Positions 46,603 to 58,754 of a DNA stretch of 64,000 nucleotides are shown here, one piece after another. The stretch's first letter is position 1, and each line of letters begins with the position of its first letter. The notes under the pieces were generated by a model that was not told the DNA's origin, did no database searches, and saw nothing but the letters and a program-made list of their open reading frames with translations. Both the position numbers and the translations under genes were made by a program. This DNA is from Allium sativum (Eukaryota > Streptophyta > Magnoliopsida > Asparagales > Amaryllidaceae), in NCBI GenBank assembly GCA_030737875.1, contig CM060926.1:314500922-314564921 (forward strand), given 5' to 3'.

Positions 46603-47885
46603 ATAAGTGTAAACATCTGAAGCATTGGAAGCCAGATGCAATAAAAGTACATATGTATAAATTTGGTTTTGTGCCAAATTATTACTTATGGGATCGTCAT
46701 GGAGAAATTATTCAACCTACATCTATTCCTGTAGTGGTAGAGGACGATAATACAATGATAACGATAATACAATGATGAATCCGGTAGAAAATATGGTGCA
46801 ACATGCAACACGATCTATGTTTTCCTACCATTGATTAAGGCGACGATGAGACGAAAATAATGAAGAACCAACGGCGAAAGCTAAAAAAATTATGATTTAT
46901 TGGATGCTGCTAAGAGGCCGTTGTGGGATGGGTGCACAAGCGGAACCAAATTATCTGTAACCGCCGAATACTTCACTATGAAACCAAAATTCAATCTTAT
47001 AGAAGCTGCATTTACAACAGTTGTATAAACTTCAAAATGACACATGCCATCCAATAATTTGATGTGCGATAGTCATTATATAGTGAAAACACTTATGTCT
47101 GCTTTTGGACTACCGTATCAGAAGATAGATACATGTGTAAAAGGTTGCATGTTGTGTTGGAAAGAAGATGCTCACCTTAGAAAATGCAAATTTTGCAACG
47201 AAGATAGATATAAACAAAGAAAAAAAAGGAAGAAGACGCAGACGACGACGATGAGGAGGAAGCATAGTTAGATTGGATGTAATGGGTATTTATGTATTTT
47301 CTGGATTTTATAGTTACTATTTGGTTGTTGGATTCGTTTGTTTTGGATTTTGTGGCACTTGAACGGGTTAGTAGTCGTTTTGTATATATTATGATGGTAT
47401 GTTATGATGGAATGTTATGGCTTTTGCAGTGTTATGATGGAGTGTTATGGATTTGGTTTATATTATGATTTGGTGTTATATTGGATTTGGTGTTTTTTTA
47501 TGATGGAATAATAGTGATGAGATATGATATTGGTGTATTAATTGTGGTTTGAAGGAAAGGATTCGCTGTATTGTGTAGCAAAAACTACCCAGATTTGCGA
47601 TGGCTTGCTGCGTTTTATTGGTCAAAATTTGCAATGGCTTGCGACAACTTTTGTTTCAGATTTGCAATGACTTGCAACGACTTTTAATGGTTTCCCGGGA
47701 AATAAACTGCCTACCACGTTCGATACCACGTGTACAAATTGTCGTCGCAAGACGTTGCTAAATTGGCAACGGAGCCGCCGCTTTTTCCGTTGCTTTTCCT
47801 ATAGCGACGACTTAAATTACGACATCTATTTGCGATGTCCGCTGATGCTTTTTTGCCATCGCAAATAACTGCATTGTTTGTAGTG
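46603..47885 (+). mobile_element. Right part of the duplicated CACTA element
   Basis: It is collinear with 22261-22402 plus 42269-43382, with no sign of solo LTR 2. It thus preserves the pre-insertion site (ctattcctgtagtggtagag). It ends in TTTGTAGTG at 47885. The transposase fragment ends at 47271 with LPYQKIDTCVKGCMLCW and LRKCKFCNEDRYK. Confidence 0.85.
47044..47271 (+). pseudogene. TNP2-type transposase fragment, second copy
   Basis: A 75-residue open stretch carries the C-x3-C and C-x2-C pattern (CVKGCMLCW, KCKFCNEDR) and closes with a Lys/Arg/Thr-rich tail. It is homologous to 42617-42802. It is a remnant only: the several-hundred-residue catalytic part of TNP2 proteins is absent. Confidence 0.75.
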
Positions 47886-47894
47886 TATATATAT

Positions 47895-49057
47895 TGTTTG
47901 ACGCTTTCTAGGAATTAGAAAAACGCAAATTTTGTAATAAATTACTGCAAGTGCACAGGTGCATAGTATGCAGATTGAACACAGGAAGGAAAAATTAAAT
48001 TTTATTATTTATATATTTCGTGGGTGAGTTAGATGAATTTTGGAGAGTTTGATTAAAAACAATAAAGTTTCAGAATAAAAATAATTGAATAGAAAGTAAA
48101 AAAAATTAGGATTACCATTGGATCGAATTAGATGGCGAATCACTAATAGTAAATTAAAATTGCAAAGACAATAATTGAATAGACGACACAAGTTGCTTGA
48201 AAATAAAATGCAGAAATTAAAAGTGCATAATAGAAATAACAAACAAAAAAAAATTACTATTAGCGTTCAATCTAATCAAACGGTAATCACTAATGAGAAA
48301 ATAAATATAATAAAAAACTGTGCGCTACCAAATCTAATTGAGTAGACGACACAAATTTTCTAGATCCAAGCAGAGTATAGAAAAAAAAAAAGAAAACTCT
48401 CAATTCATGGTTAAAAGCTTACAATAGGATTACATCAGTATTTATAAGGGATGTAGCCTCCTTTCTAGGTGAATATTGGGCCTAAGAAAAATCTATAAAA
48501 TATTTTCTTTACAAATCCAAAAGATATGATTGGATGAGATAGTTCTTGGCGATCTCCCATTTTGACATGTGGCAGCTGATTGGGCTTTGTATTGGTAATG
48601 ATCTTATCAAATCTTCTTCTCTATGGCAATTAAATATGAACAACTTATGTTTGATTTCTTTGAGAGGAATATGCCAACCTCTCCAAATCTTTATTAGTAC
48701 ATATATTATATACATACATATGAATATATATATATAACACTAGTCCATTTATTCTTCAGAGCAAAGGAGTCAGTGTGTATGTTCCTTTCTTCAGTAAAAA
48801 AAGGCTTGACAGGGATTGAACTCAGGTCACTCTTTCCAATTTTTCAGGCCTTTACTAGTGTGCTACATATTCCTTTGTGGTTGAAAACATGTTGATAAGG
48901 GAAAGCAGCTTTTTTTCTTAGCAACTGGTCTTTAATTGAATGAAGGAGACATTTATTGAACCTGTGAAAACATATGAAAAATACCCAAAGTAATATTTAT
49001 TTATTTACAAAAGATAAGATATAAGAGCATAAAATAAACATATTTTTATTTTAATCA
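47895..49057 (-). repeat. 3' LTR of Tat/Athila-like element
   Basis: TGTTTGACGC...TTTTAATCA on the plus strand. It contains a tRNA-like Pol III split promoter on the minus strand (A box 48855-48865, B box 48813-48823) and an internal 'ggatcgaattagatgg...tcactaatag' motif repeated within the LTR (48120-48150 and 48268-48292). Confidence 0.85.
48813..48865 (-). repeat. tRNA-like (SINE-type) boxes inside the LTR (also 54200-54252)
   Basis: The minus strand has TAGCACACTAG (A-box-like, consensus TRGCNNAGNGG; the other LTR has TAGCACACTGG, a closer match). About 40 nt later comes GAGTTCAATCC (B-box-like). The 'cagggattgaactcagg(t/g)cact' string is typical of tRNA-derived sequence. Confidence 0.55.
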
Positions 49058-52000
49058 AATACCCCCACACTTATCTTTTACTCGTCCTCAAGTAAAAAAA
49101 TATAAAAAAACTAAACTAGATAGGTCACACTTTCATAGGAAACACGATTGCATTGGGCGTATGTAACACGCCGTTAAATCTCTAGATGTCCCTAGTAGGA
49201 CGAGTGGTGTCTCGTGAGGGTTTTCAGCGGATACTACCCACAAAATCCAAATGCAATGTGCAAAGATTTAAATGCAACTATATGAATGTACGGACATATG
49301 TAAATGAAAAAAATAAAACAAAATGAAAACACGACTTGTTTCAGGAAAGTGGTACAACAAATTGAGTTAACAGTTTTTAATTAGTTGATTGTATTTTAGA
49401 TACCACAACTTGTCATAAATTTTCAAAATAATTCAAGTTTTCAATGTAAAACTCTAGTTTGGCCAGTTGGTTCGGTTGATAACATAGTGCAGCCATGAAA
49501 TAAATTCTTAGTTTGCTTGTCACAGCTTGTAAAGTTGGTATTATTATTTCCTCATGTTTGGCTAGTCAAATAAATAAGGTCAAGAAGTGTTTGGTCATCA
49601 TTGCTTATTCCCTATCTTTATAAAAATTAAAATTTACGATTAATTACACACACACACCCCTAACTTAAAAGACCAAGGTATACCAACCAGAGGTGGGAAT
49701 TGGGACAGAGCTTGGCGGATTGTGCAGACCGACACTGACTGTGTCAACAAACATGTCGGTACACCTTAGGTGTCCAACTCATAAAATAAGACCAAGCTAT
49801 ATCACGCATGCACTACCTTGCGGACTGACGTGAGAGTTGGGACAGAGTTTGGCGGGCTTGCACACCAATGCAAGATTTACAAGCAATGTTGGATACCCTC
49901 AAATTACTATTATTATTTAATATAAGAAGAAGAAAGATTTACGCGAATTCATCTTAACACAACTTAGTTTTTAAGATTCGAAAAACCAATATAAGTATTT
50001 TAAATCTTCCACTCATTAAACAAAAACTACAATTTAGAATAGACTTCATGGCCATCACCTAAGAATCTCCCAATGTACCAATTACACTATTATCTCTTGT
50101 AATTCAACTTTTCATTATATTTCTTATTCGATCTTAGTTGAGAGAAAAAAATACTATCAATTGATTAACAATTGTTTACATATTTTGTTGTATCAATCTA
50201 AAATGAGTCGTATTTCAAAAAAAAAAGGTATGTTATTATGACCTAAAATGCATGATGTTCCTATCTAAATGCACGAAAATGAAAAGAAAAAAATTAAAGA
50301 AAATTAAAAAGGATGCAATGCAGACTCCCCCATGCTTGAATAAAACATTGTCCACACTATAATATCGTTTCCTAAATTTGAAAGATAACACCCAAAGATG
50401 GATGAGATGCAAAATTATTTGTAAAATGATATGAAGTTTAACCACTATATGTGAATGCCAATCATATGCAAAATGAAATCTACGATGATGATGAATGTTT
50501 TGCAAAAAATGAAATTTCCTTTTCCCCCCACACTTGCCTCTATCAAAAATGATGTATGATGATTTCATATCTAATTTTTGAGGTACAAGAGGCATGTTAA
50601 TAAATTCTGAAATCAAAATCTTCTCTATGCAAATTTTGTCATGACAATGATTTTTACTATGCAGATGAATATTACCATAATCCCATAAGTTTGAGTGTTT
50701 AACCACAATTTCTTTTGATGATATGAAATTAAGATTATCTTTGAGACGTTCCATATATTCAACCTCGTTATTTAAATGTTCAAGTTCATCTTCAAAAGTT
50801 CTTCAAAAGATATAGTAGAAATGTTTATTGATGTAAAGCAAGCTTTATGAAGAGCTAGTCTGACATCTCATCCACATATGGTGCTATCATGTCGACTTGT
50901 CCTATTTCGGAATCAAAACTAGAAGAACAACTCAAAAATTCCATCAAAACCAAGAACATGCACAACTCAAAACAAACTGAAAAATAAACTAACAAAACAT
51001 TTTTTTAGAAAAGAACACGCACTAACTCAGAATTAAATTAAAACCTAAACTAAAAAAAATGACTAAACTAAATAAAAGAAAAGAAACAAACTCAACTCAA
51101 CTAAAAAAAACTTAAACACAAACTAAAGAAAAATAAAAGAACTAAACAAAACATTTTTTACTCTGAAACAAAACCAGTCACTCACGCAATCTAAAAAAAA
51201 GTTACCTTGCCAAACAAGGAATAGAAACAAAAAAAGGTGAACTATTGCAAACCCCAAACAAACGAAGGTGTATCATGTGCCCAACCTTTGGTACCAACAT
51301 GCCGGCCACCCTTTCATTAGACCAAATTATGCCCAAAATAATCTCTCAAAGATGAAAAATGAATCAAATCTGTACTATTTTCTTTTTGGAATCGAATCAC
51401 ATAATATAAAATAAAATATCAAATTCAAATTGTGAAGAGGAATTGTGAGAAGAACTAGTATATGCATGAAGAGGAATTGTGAGCTATTCGGTTGTCTGTT
51501 GCACGAATTCGAATCGATCTGAGTCAAGTCAGATTTTTATTGTTCTTGTGTTCCGGTGTTTGTTGAAGGGCTTGTGGAAACTGTAGGTTGTCTGAACTGA
51601 TTTGGATTGGTGGAGCCGCTGCGAATTTGGTTGAGGAAGTGTTGACTGTTGCAGGAGAGATCTAGCGCCGAGTTAGTGGTTTTGGCTTAGTGGGTTTTCG
51701 AACTGGGTTCAGGAGATTGAGGGATTGGGACTGGTGATTTGCGTTGTGTTTGGCTTCAAGCAGGCGATGTATTGGAGAAAGTGACTTTGGCAGAAGGATG
51801 CGGTGAAGTTTGTGATTTTGGCAAGGGGATTGGGGTAGTGGTTGTGACTGTTTTTAAATGAAGAGAGGGGGGTTCGAGATGATCAGAAGGTGATGAACGT
51901 GGTATGTGGTATGGTGATTTCGAGGTTCAGGAAATGAATTGATATGAATTGCGGTTTGTGATTTTGGTGAGCTTGAAGTTGTGGGGATTTTTGTTCGATG

Positions 52001-53243
52001 GGGGTGGATGCTGGATTTTTGAGTTGTGAAGACGAACGGAGTTGTGAACGGTTTGAGGGGAGTGTTGAACTGTGACGGATTTGCGGGTGCATGAGTGAAG
52101 TTTGAGGCCTAAGTAGGTTGGTTTTTGGTGAGTCTGAGATGTAAAAGAGTCAGCATGAAGGAAGTTTGTAATCTTTTACTTTTTTGGGGAATGTTATTGA
52201 CACTCCATTTTCTGTTAAGGGAGGCCAAACTTTAAGGATACTCCACTTTTTTTAAATTGTTAAGGGGGGTCAATGTGGGTGACTAATTTATTTTTGCTTC
52301 TTATGTTTTTACCCTTACTTCTAAAAATTACTCACCTAAAATCATCAGTCCCCTAAATCACAAAAACACTAATTTCAACTGCAAATAACGTCAGGGTAAA
52401 ATCGAAGAAAATATGGCAAGAACGAAGAAAACATAACTATCCTCTCTACCAGATCGTGGATAACGAAGAAGCTAATCGAAAAGTACAACTACATGATATT
52501 GATCTAAATTCTTCTTTATTTTGATGGTTGTAGTTAAATTTCTTCATTCTAAAAGTCTTGATTTTGGTGTAATTAATCGAATTGACTCAATGAATTTTGA
52601 AATTAATTTTGTGGAATTACTGCAAGTAATTTTTTTTATTTCGGCAGGGGATGTCGTTATAATGATTTTAGTTCAATCAAGGAGGATTTCGAAATGCTGT
52701 GTTATTCCCTGTGGGGGTGTCGATTTTTTTTTCACTTCGACATGGGGATGTCATTATTAACCATTAAAAAAAATTAATGAACATTAGAGTGAAATTAAGC
52801 CTGAATGGGTCATAAGTTAAAATTACATTTATTTGTTAAGGGCTACTTTTCTCATTGGTACTCACCTTAAAAAAAATTAAAAATTAAAAATTGGCCCCAC
52901 TTAAATTTTTTTGGAGTTTCAATAACAATGTCCTATTTTTTTCCAGAAAACTTGTACTGGAAGAAAATAAATCAAATGTAAAAGGAAAAGAAATAAATGA
53001 AAAGAGAGAAAGAGATTGCTTTGTAAATAGGAAAGAAAAATGGAAGGAAAGGAATTGGAAAATTGACAATATTTTTTTCTTGTTTAGAAGAGTACAGTAT
53101 CATTGAATAATACAAAATCTAACCATTTTTTCTATATATACAAGAAAAAAAGGAAAAAAATAAGAATAAAAACTAACACGAATAGAAAATTAAATAAATA
53201 ATAAAATTTCATTGCTACCACCCTGGCAACGGTGCTAAAAACT
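49058..53243 (-). other. Interior of the Tat/Athila-like element, no polyprotein
   Basis: The longest minus-strand frame is 50236-50754 (172 aa). It is rich in His/Phe/Ile/Lys, with a hydrophobic C-terminal stretch, and matches no domain I know. Other contents are a duplicated 'gttgggacagag(c/t)ttggcgg' phrase (49698-49720 and 49837-49859), an A-rich low-complexity tract (50890-51240), and a G/T-rich block with a repeated 'atgaagaggaattgtgag' (51440-52140). AT-rich DNA at 52150-52870 contains 'ttgacactcc...ggatactcc' repeats that may be a separate small transposon. Confidence 0.6.
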
Positions 53244-54442
53244 TGTTTGATGCTTTCTAGGAATTTGAAAATTGCAAATTTTATAGTAAATTACTGCAAG
53301 TGCACAAATATCTAGTATGCAGGTCGAACACGGGGAGGAAAATTAAATTTTATTATTTATATGTTTCGTGGGAAAGTTAGACAAATTTTGGAGCGTTTGA
53401 TTGAAAATAATAAAATTCCAAAATAAAAATAATTGAACAGAAAGAAAGAAAATTAGGATTACCTTTGAATCTAATCAGATGGTCAATCACTAGTAGTAAT
53501 TAAAATTGCAAAGAAAGCTTGTATTCTACCAAATCTAATTGAATAAACAACACAAGTTGCTTGAAAAAAAAATGAAAAAAAAATAAAATGCTGAAATTAA
53601 AGTGCATAATAGAAATAACAAACAGAAATAAAAATTAGGATTATCGTTGGATTTAATTAGACGGTCAATCATTAATGAGAAAATAAATGCAATAAAAAAT
53701 TGTGCTCTACCAAATCTAAATGAATAGACGACACAAATTTTCTAGATTCAAGCAGAGTATAGAAAAGAAAAGAAAACTCTCAGTTCATGGATAAAAGTTT
53801 ACAATGGGATTACGTCAGTATTCATAGGGGATGTAGCCTCCTTTCTAGGTGAATATTAGGCCTAAGAAAAATATATAAAATATTTTCTTTACAAAGCCAA
53901 AAGATAAAGGATGAGATATTGCTTAGAGATCTCCCTCTTTGACATATGGTAGTTGATTGGGCTTCCTTTTGGTAACGATCTTATCAAATCTTCTTCTCTA
54001 CGGCAATTAAGTATGAAAGATTTCTGTTTGATTTCTTTGAAAGGAATATGTCAAACTCTCCAAATCTTTATTAGTGCATATATTATATACATACATATGA
54101 ATATATATATATATATAATATAGCACCAGTCCATATATTCTTTAGAGCAAAGGAGCCAGTGTGTACGTTCCTTTCTTCGGCAAAAAAAATGCTTGTCAGG
54201 GATTGAACTCAGGGCACTCTGTCCAACTTTTCAAGCCTTTACCAGTGTGCTAGAGCTTCCTTTGTAATTGAACTTGTTGATATGGGAAAGCAGCTTTTTT
54301 TGTTAGCAATTGGTCCTCAATTGAATGAAGGAGACATTTATTGAACTTGTGAAAACACATGAAAAATACCTAAAGTAATATTTATTTATTTACAAAAGAT
54401 AAGAGATAAGAGCATAAAATAAACATATTTCTATGTTAATTA
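53244..54442 (-). repeat. 5' LTR of Tat/Athila-like element
   Basis: Collinear with 47895-49057. The outer terminus (54441-54442) is TA in place of CA. Confidence 0.85.
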
Positions 54443-55410
54443 TATATCCAAAATATTCATATATACATTTTTATGTATAACCGAAACCAAAATTTGAAAA
54501 TGCATTTCCTATATTTGATTTATACCTTTAAAAGGAAATTTTAACGATTATAAACATAAATCGAATATCTAAAACAAATTAGGTATTCACACTTTAAGTT
54601 GATAAAATTCCAGCTTGTTACACAGTTGATCATCAATAACCAGTTCATCATAAAAATAACATACAGTTTGAATTAAATTAGAAGTCAGTTTACAATAATA
54701 ATGGATAATAACATTACATAATTTTCATTTACAAATCTACCCAAAAACTATGGCTTATAAATTCATATATTGGTAGATCCAACGTAAGGAGATGTTCTTC
54801 ATCTTCTTCTTTTGAAATGGGTATTTAATATACAAGTCTAAGAAGTATATACTATACTACATGGCAAGTGGGTTAGATCTCGCTAGGTGGGACTCGAACC
54901 AATGACATATCGCACCATGTCGAAGTCTCTTAACTGTTTGTACAATGGTGCTTGTCAGGATATGGTATTCTTGAAGTAGATCTCTAAAAACAGTGTTTTT
55001 TGTTGAATTTAATGCAAATGGTAATACGTTTTCACTTTTTTTTTGTTTAGAGTTTGGTAAAATTAAGAATGAGAGACGAGTAAAGAGGTTGTCATATGTC
55101 AGGTTAGGAAAAGTCGCATATACATACATGCATACATGATTTTTTAAAAGTCGTCCACTATGTGTACAAAACAAATATGTTAACATTTGAAATGCCACCA
55201 ATATACTTTGGTAAGCTTAATGCTAAGTTACCGAAAAGTGGACCGCGTTTGTAAATAATTTACAAACAAGGCTTAAAGTGGGCTAAACTGATAAATAAAA
55301 ATAAAAAAACACTAAAGTGATCGGAGAGGCAGCCTAATGTGATTATTACATTCCAGTCATCATTATATTGAGGAATATTAAGCAACAAAAGTCCTCGTGA
55401 ATGTCGATGG
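54443..55410. other. CACTA flank, copy 2, with SINE-like boxes
   Basis: Matches 43383-44327, including the B box GGACTCGAACC (54890-54900). It is separated from the CACTA end only by the Tat-like element. Confidence 0.75.
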
Positions 55411-55640
55411 CACTACAAGTAAACACGCTATTTCCGACGGCTAAAAACTGTCAGCAGCCTTCGGAAGCCGCCGGTAACCATCACAAATACCTGTGGCAAT
55501 TCGGCGCGCCGAGAAACAAAGTTTCCAACTACTATCGACACATCCCGTCGTTAGCTTTTCTTATAAGCCGTCGACAGCCGTCGGAAAACCTCCATATTAA
55601 TTTTTATATCTTAGCTACTATTTAACCCTCAAACTACATT
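55411..55640 (-). mobile_element. Terminus and subterminal repeats of a second CACTA family
   Basis: CACTACAAGTAAACACG at 55411 is followed by (a)gccgtcggaa/tccgacggct repeats on both strands up to about 55590. The decayed transposase gene next to it lies on the minus strand, so this is the element's 3' end. The other terminus (CTTGTAGTG on the plus strand) was not found up to 64000; it is lost or outside. Confidence 0.7.
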
Positions 55641-56018
55641 TATCACTCGAACCATCATCTCAGCCACAATCTATAATCTCAACATACCATATACTAAGAA
55701 AATATCAAAATATAACCAATTCTAACTCGAAAAATAAAAAAATGTGCATAAATTAAACCACAAACCCAAACAACTATTATACAATGCATAAATATGTACA
55801 TATCACAGTCTACCATCATAATAACACAAATACATATAGTCCAACATCATGTCTACCATAAAAAATATGCAGTCAAGTCAACATTCAACCGTACTATCAT
55901 CATACATACACCAAAAATCAAACTACAGTCAAAGCAGTCCAATAAAAAAAACATACTTAACAATCCATCACCGATCAGCATCCTCTGTGGAATCGGCTGA
56001 AGAGGGAAAGCGCCCGTA

Positions 56019-58266
56019 CTACTGCGCAAACTCATCCAAGCGCTGATCTAGAAGCTGAGTCATCTCAATCTCTTGACGGCAATTTTGGTCTTCAAGTTGT
56101 GCCACCCTACCCCTCAACTCCTCAATCTATGTGGCATTTATAGCAGCTCTAGTCCGCTTGTCACGTCCCTGCTGGCTGCTAGCCTGTAACAATTTTTAAA
56201 AAATCTTACTTTTTAGTGATTTTACTACCATGCACACAATACTACAGTATATGATATGTCCTTATTATGAATAAACCATTCATTCTAGCGTTAGAGAAAA
56301 AAACAGAATTCAAGCTGGAGTAGTTTGTTAATTTAATTAAATTTAACATTAATATGTACTTTTAAGATCTTTTATAATTATTTAACCTACAATTATGAAT
56401 TACATTTTTTATAATATTATCATGTACAATTATGAGTTACATTCTACAATTATGTACTCTAAGTTAAACTTGTTCGTTGGTTATCCTTTTTGAGTGAAAT
56501 TGGAATTACTAGTTTAATCGGTATGGTAATGACTAGTCAAACATTTTCTACAATAAATCATTGGTAATATTTCCTCAAAATCAGTGTAACAGTATTTTTA
56601 CAGTTAATTTATAACGACTAGTTTAACATTTTTTTAGTTTACCACTGACAATATTTGTGAAATGGTAGCAACAATCACTTTCTTTACAAATTATAATGGT
56701 ATTTGTAAAATGGTATGATATTTGTTTTCCATATGAGTAAGTGAGGGATGTACTGATGCATGAACAATAACGTCATCAACCGTTCAACACTAATCCAATT
56801 ACCAAACAAAGAAGACAAGAATTAATATTAAACAAATAAAAAATCATTTACCACTTGATTTCCGAAGCCGGAACGTCTGTTCCGTGTAGCTGGATCCATT
56901 ACTAACTGGAATATAATGTCCTCTTTTTCAATGGTCAGCTGTTCATGTCCGGTCTCTGCTAGACGCTTTTGTCGTTGCTCCATAAACTTCTCTTGCAACA
57001 CCAAATAAGAATGTAGATAAAATTAATATGATGATATCTTATTTTATTATAACATAACAATTACTATAAGTACTTCTACATAAAATGAAATCTTATATGG
57101 CTCTTCCAAGATTTGTCATCATGCCATGAATATGTGATGTTCCCATCTGCATCAACATGCTCGATGGCATGCGTACGAGTGAATACATCCATATATGAGA
57201 CTGGCCCCAACCCCTCAACCTCCTGAATTTATTATACAATTATTACATATTCAAAAGTATAAAACATATTCATTTTTTATAAGTCACATTTATAAAATAT
57301 ACTAACTCCTGCCGATACTTCTGAATGACTTAGATCCTCCTCGATACGTGACTAGATTTTTATTCCCATTTGCAGAGTTTCTTTCTGACTCTTCCTGTAC
57401 ATTCAAAATTTGGTACATTACTTATCGAATAAATAATTTTTGATATTTAAAAAAAACAGGAAAATACCCTGAAGGAAAAAATGAACAAAAAATTGTTCCA
57501 TAAGGACATGAGGCTAAAATTTTGTCCACAAGGACAAATTTTAGTGTAATAGGAGGAATTATAGTGGGCCCCTGAATTCCTCCCTTTACACTAAAATTTG
57601 TTCTTATGGATAAAATTTTACCCCCTTGTCCTTATGGAATAACTTTTTGTTCATGTTTTCCTTGTGGCTAAAAATCCCTAAAAAAAATTAGTACACTTAC
57701 CTTCGCCTCATCACTCTCCCAATACCTAAGAAATCCATCCCACATGGCTGCTCCCATCCAGCTATGTTTTTTCATGGTTTTCTTCATTATTGATATGTAA
57801 TCCTTATAATTCTTTCTCATTTTTTGCATCCAATAGGCACGAGCCAGCGATAAGTCATGTGTCTTTATATCCACCTCGGCCTGTATTTCACGTTAAACAA
57901 GCAATAGCATAAAATAAGTACATTTTATCAGCAATTAAAAAAATTAAAATGGAAAAAGAATATATAAGAAAATAATTATAAGGACCTCCTGTATATGAGG
58001 TGGGATCAGATCCCACTTCGGCCAACATGCCGACATCCGTGCCCTGTATGCTACTATCGATGCGTTTAAAATAACCTTCGAAGGTTGAAGATCGAAAACC
58101 TCGTGTTCAATAGGATATACATAAGTGTACAGATGGTTAAAAAAATACTTGCTAAATAAAGTGTATTTTTTTACTCTGTTCTGGTAGGCACCAAGGAGAC
58201 TACTGGGCGATGTGAGGATTGCAATGGACCAAAACCATCACCTGAAAAATTCCCTCTAGATGACAT
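56019..58266 (-). pseudogene. CACTA-associated Transposase_24 (Ptta/En/Spm) gene, decayed
   Basis: Exon-like pieces on the minus strand, in order: ATG 58266 (MSSRGNFSGDGFGPL); about 58115-57985 (YRARMSACWPKWDLIPP); 57880-57701 (LARAYWMQKM to WDGFLRYWESDEAK, with donor GTAAGT at 57700); 57394-57307 (SERNSANGNKN and YRGGSKSF); about 57222-57081 (EVEGLGPVSYMDVFTRTH and HVDADGNITY); about 56993-56852 (EKFMEQRQKRLAETGHEQLT to MDPATRNRRSGFG); 56183-56019 (coiled-coil tail IEELRGRVAQLEDQ). W-x-x-F-x-x-Y-W, RNxxNxxx...GGSKSF and VFTRTH are landmarks of PF03004. An in-frame stop precedes IEELRG. No other CACTA transposase piece lies nearby. Boundaries are approximate. Confidence 0.75.
57457..57680. 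mobile_element. Foldback MITE (about 224 bp) in an intron of the Transposase_24 remnant
   Basis: 57480-57560 and the reverse complement of 57575-57665 match nearly throughout: atgaacaaaaa, ttccataaggaca, aaaatttt(g/a)tcca, acaaattttagtgtaa and ggaggaatt. The loop centres on 'atagtgggcccctg'. The outer ends (CAGGAAAATACCC and the reverse of ATCCCTA) pair weakly. It sits wholly within the 57395-57700 intron. Confidence 0.85.
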
Positions 58267-58754
58267 AAGTGTCACATAACAAATGATTTTAAAAGATAAA
58301 AACGACGTGATATTAATTTCTATGTTGGACCACAGTTTTGTTGAATATAAAATCACCGATTAGATTGTTGGCATCAACTATGCTTTCAAATCATTTTTTA
58401 AGTTTGTTTTTTTTTTAAATTATATAGGTGTCGCGCTTTTCAAAAATGAAATCCTAATTAAAACTTAATACCGAACTAATGAAATCTTATTATACTAAAT
58501 AATTTTGATTCCAATATAAATATGTATCCCTATTATTTAATGCTAATATAAATATGTATACATCAACTAGGGTTCTATCAGATTCTGCCGATTTCTAACC
58601 CTTCTATATTTCCTTTCTGCTTCCTAAACCCATTCTCCATCGATCTCTCTTCTCCTTGTTTCCCCTCCAAAGCTTCCTCTGAGTATCTCTGGCCGCATGC
58701 CTCCTTATTCAGCTTAAGCCTCCACTGGCCATTCTTTTCTGCTGGGTTTGGTTC
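58267..58754. other. AT-rich DNA, then a C/T-rich block cut by the copia element
   Basis: 58500-58561 has two copies of (c/t)(c/t)aatataaatatgtat, a string that recurs at 63810-63826. The C/T-rich 58562-58754 continues, after the copia element, at 62789; it may be the 5' part of a retroposed sequence. No gene is recognised. Confidence 0.45.

Larger units (their letters stand above)
47895..54442 (-). mobile_element. Non-autonomous Tat/Athila-like LTR element, TSD TATAT
   Basis: LTRs 47895-49057 and 53244-54442 are alike. The TSD TATAT occurs at 47890-47894 and 54443-54447. On the minus strand, AGCACCGTTGCCAGGG follows the 5' LTR at 53243; it is a mutated form of the TGGCGCCGTTGCCGGGG primer site (tRNA-Asp type) of plant Athila/Tat elements. 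Before the 3' LTR the minus strand reads GAGGACGAGTAAAAGA and then TAAGTGTGGGGGTATT, the typical polypurine end of that group. The 4.2-kb interior has no gag or pol. The element inserted 4 bp beyond the CACTA end of copy 2. Confidence 0.85.

Noticed and set aside
50236..50754. Possible env-like gene of the Tat/Athila-like element
   Set aside because: It is open for 172 codons with a hydrophobic end, but no recognisable envelope features, cleavage site or splice acceptor could be supported.
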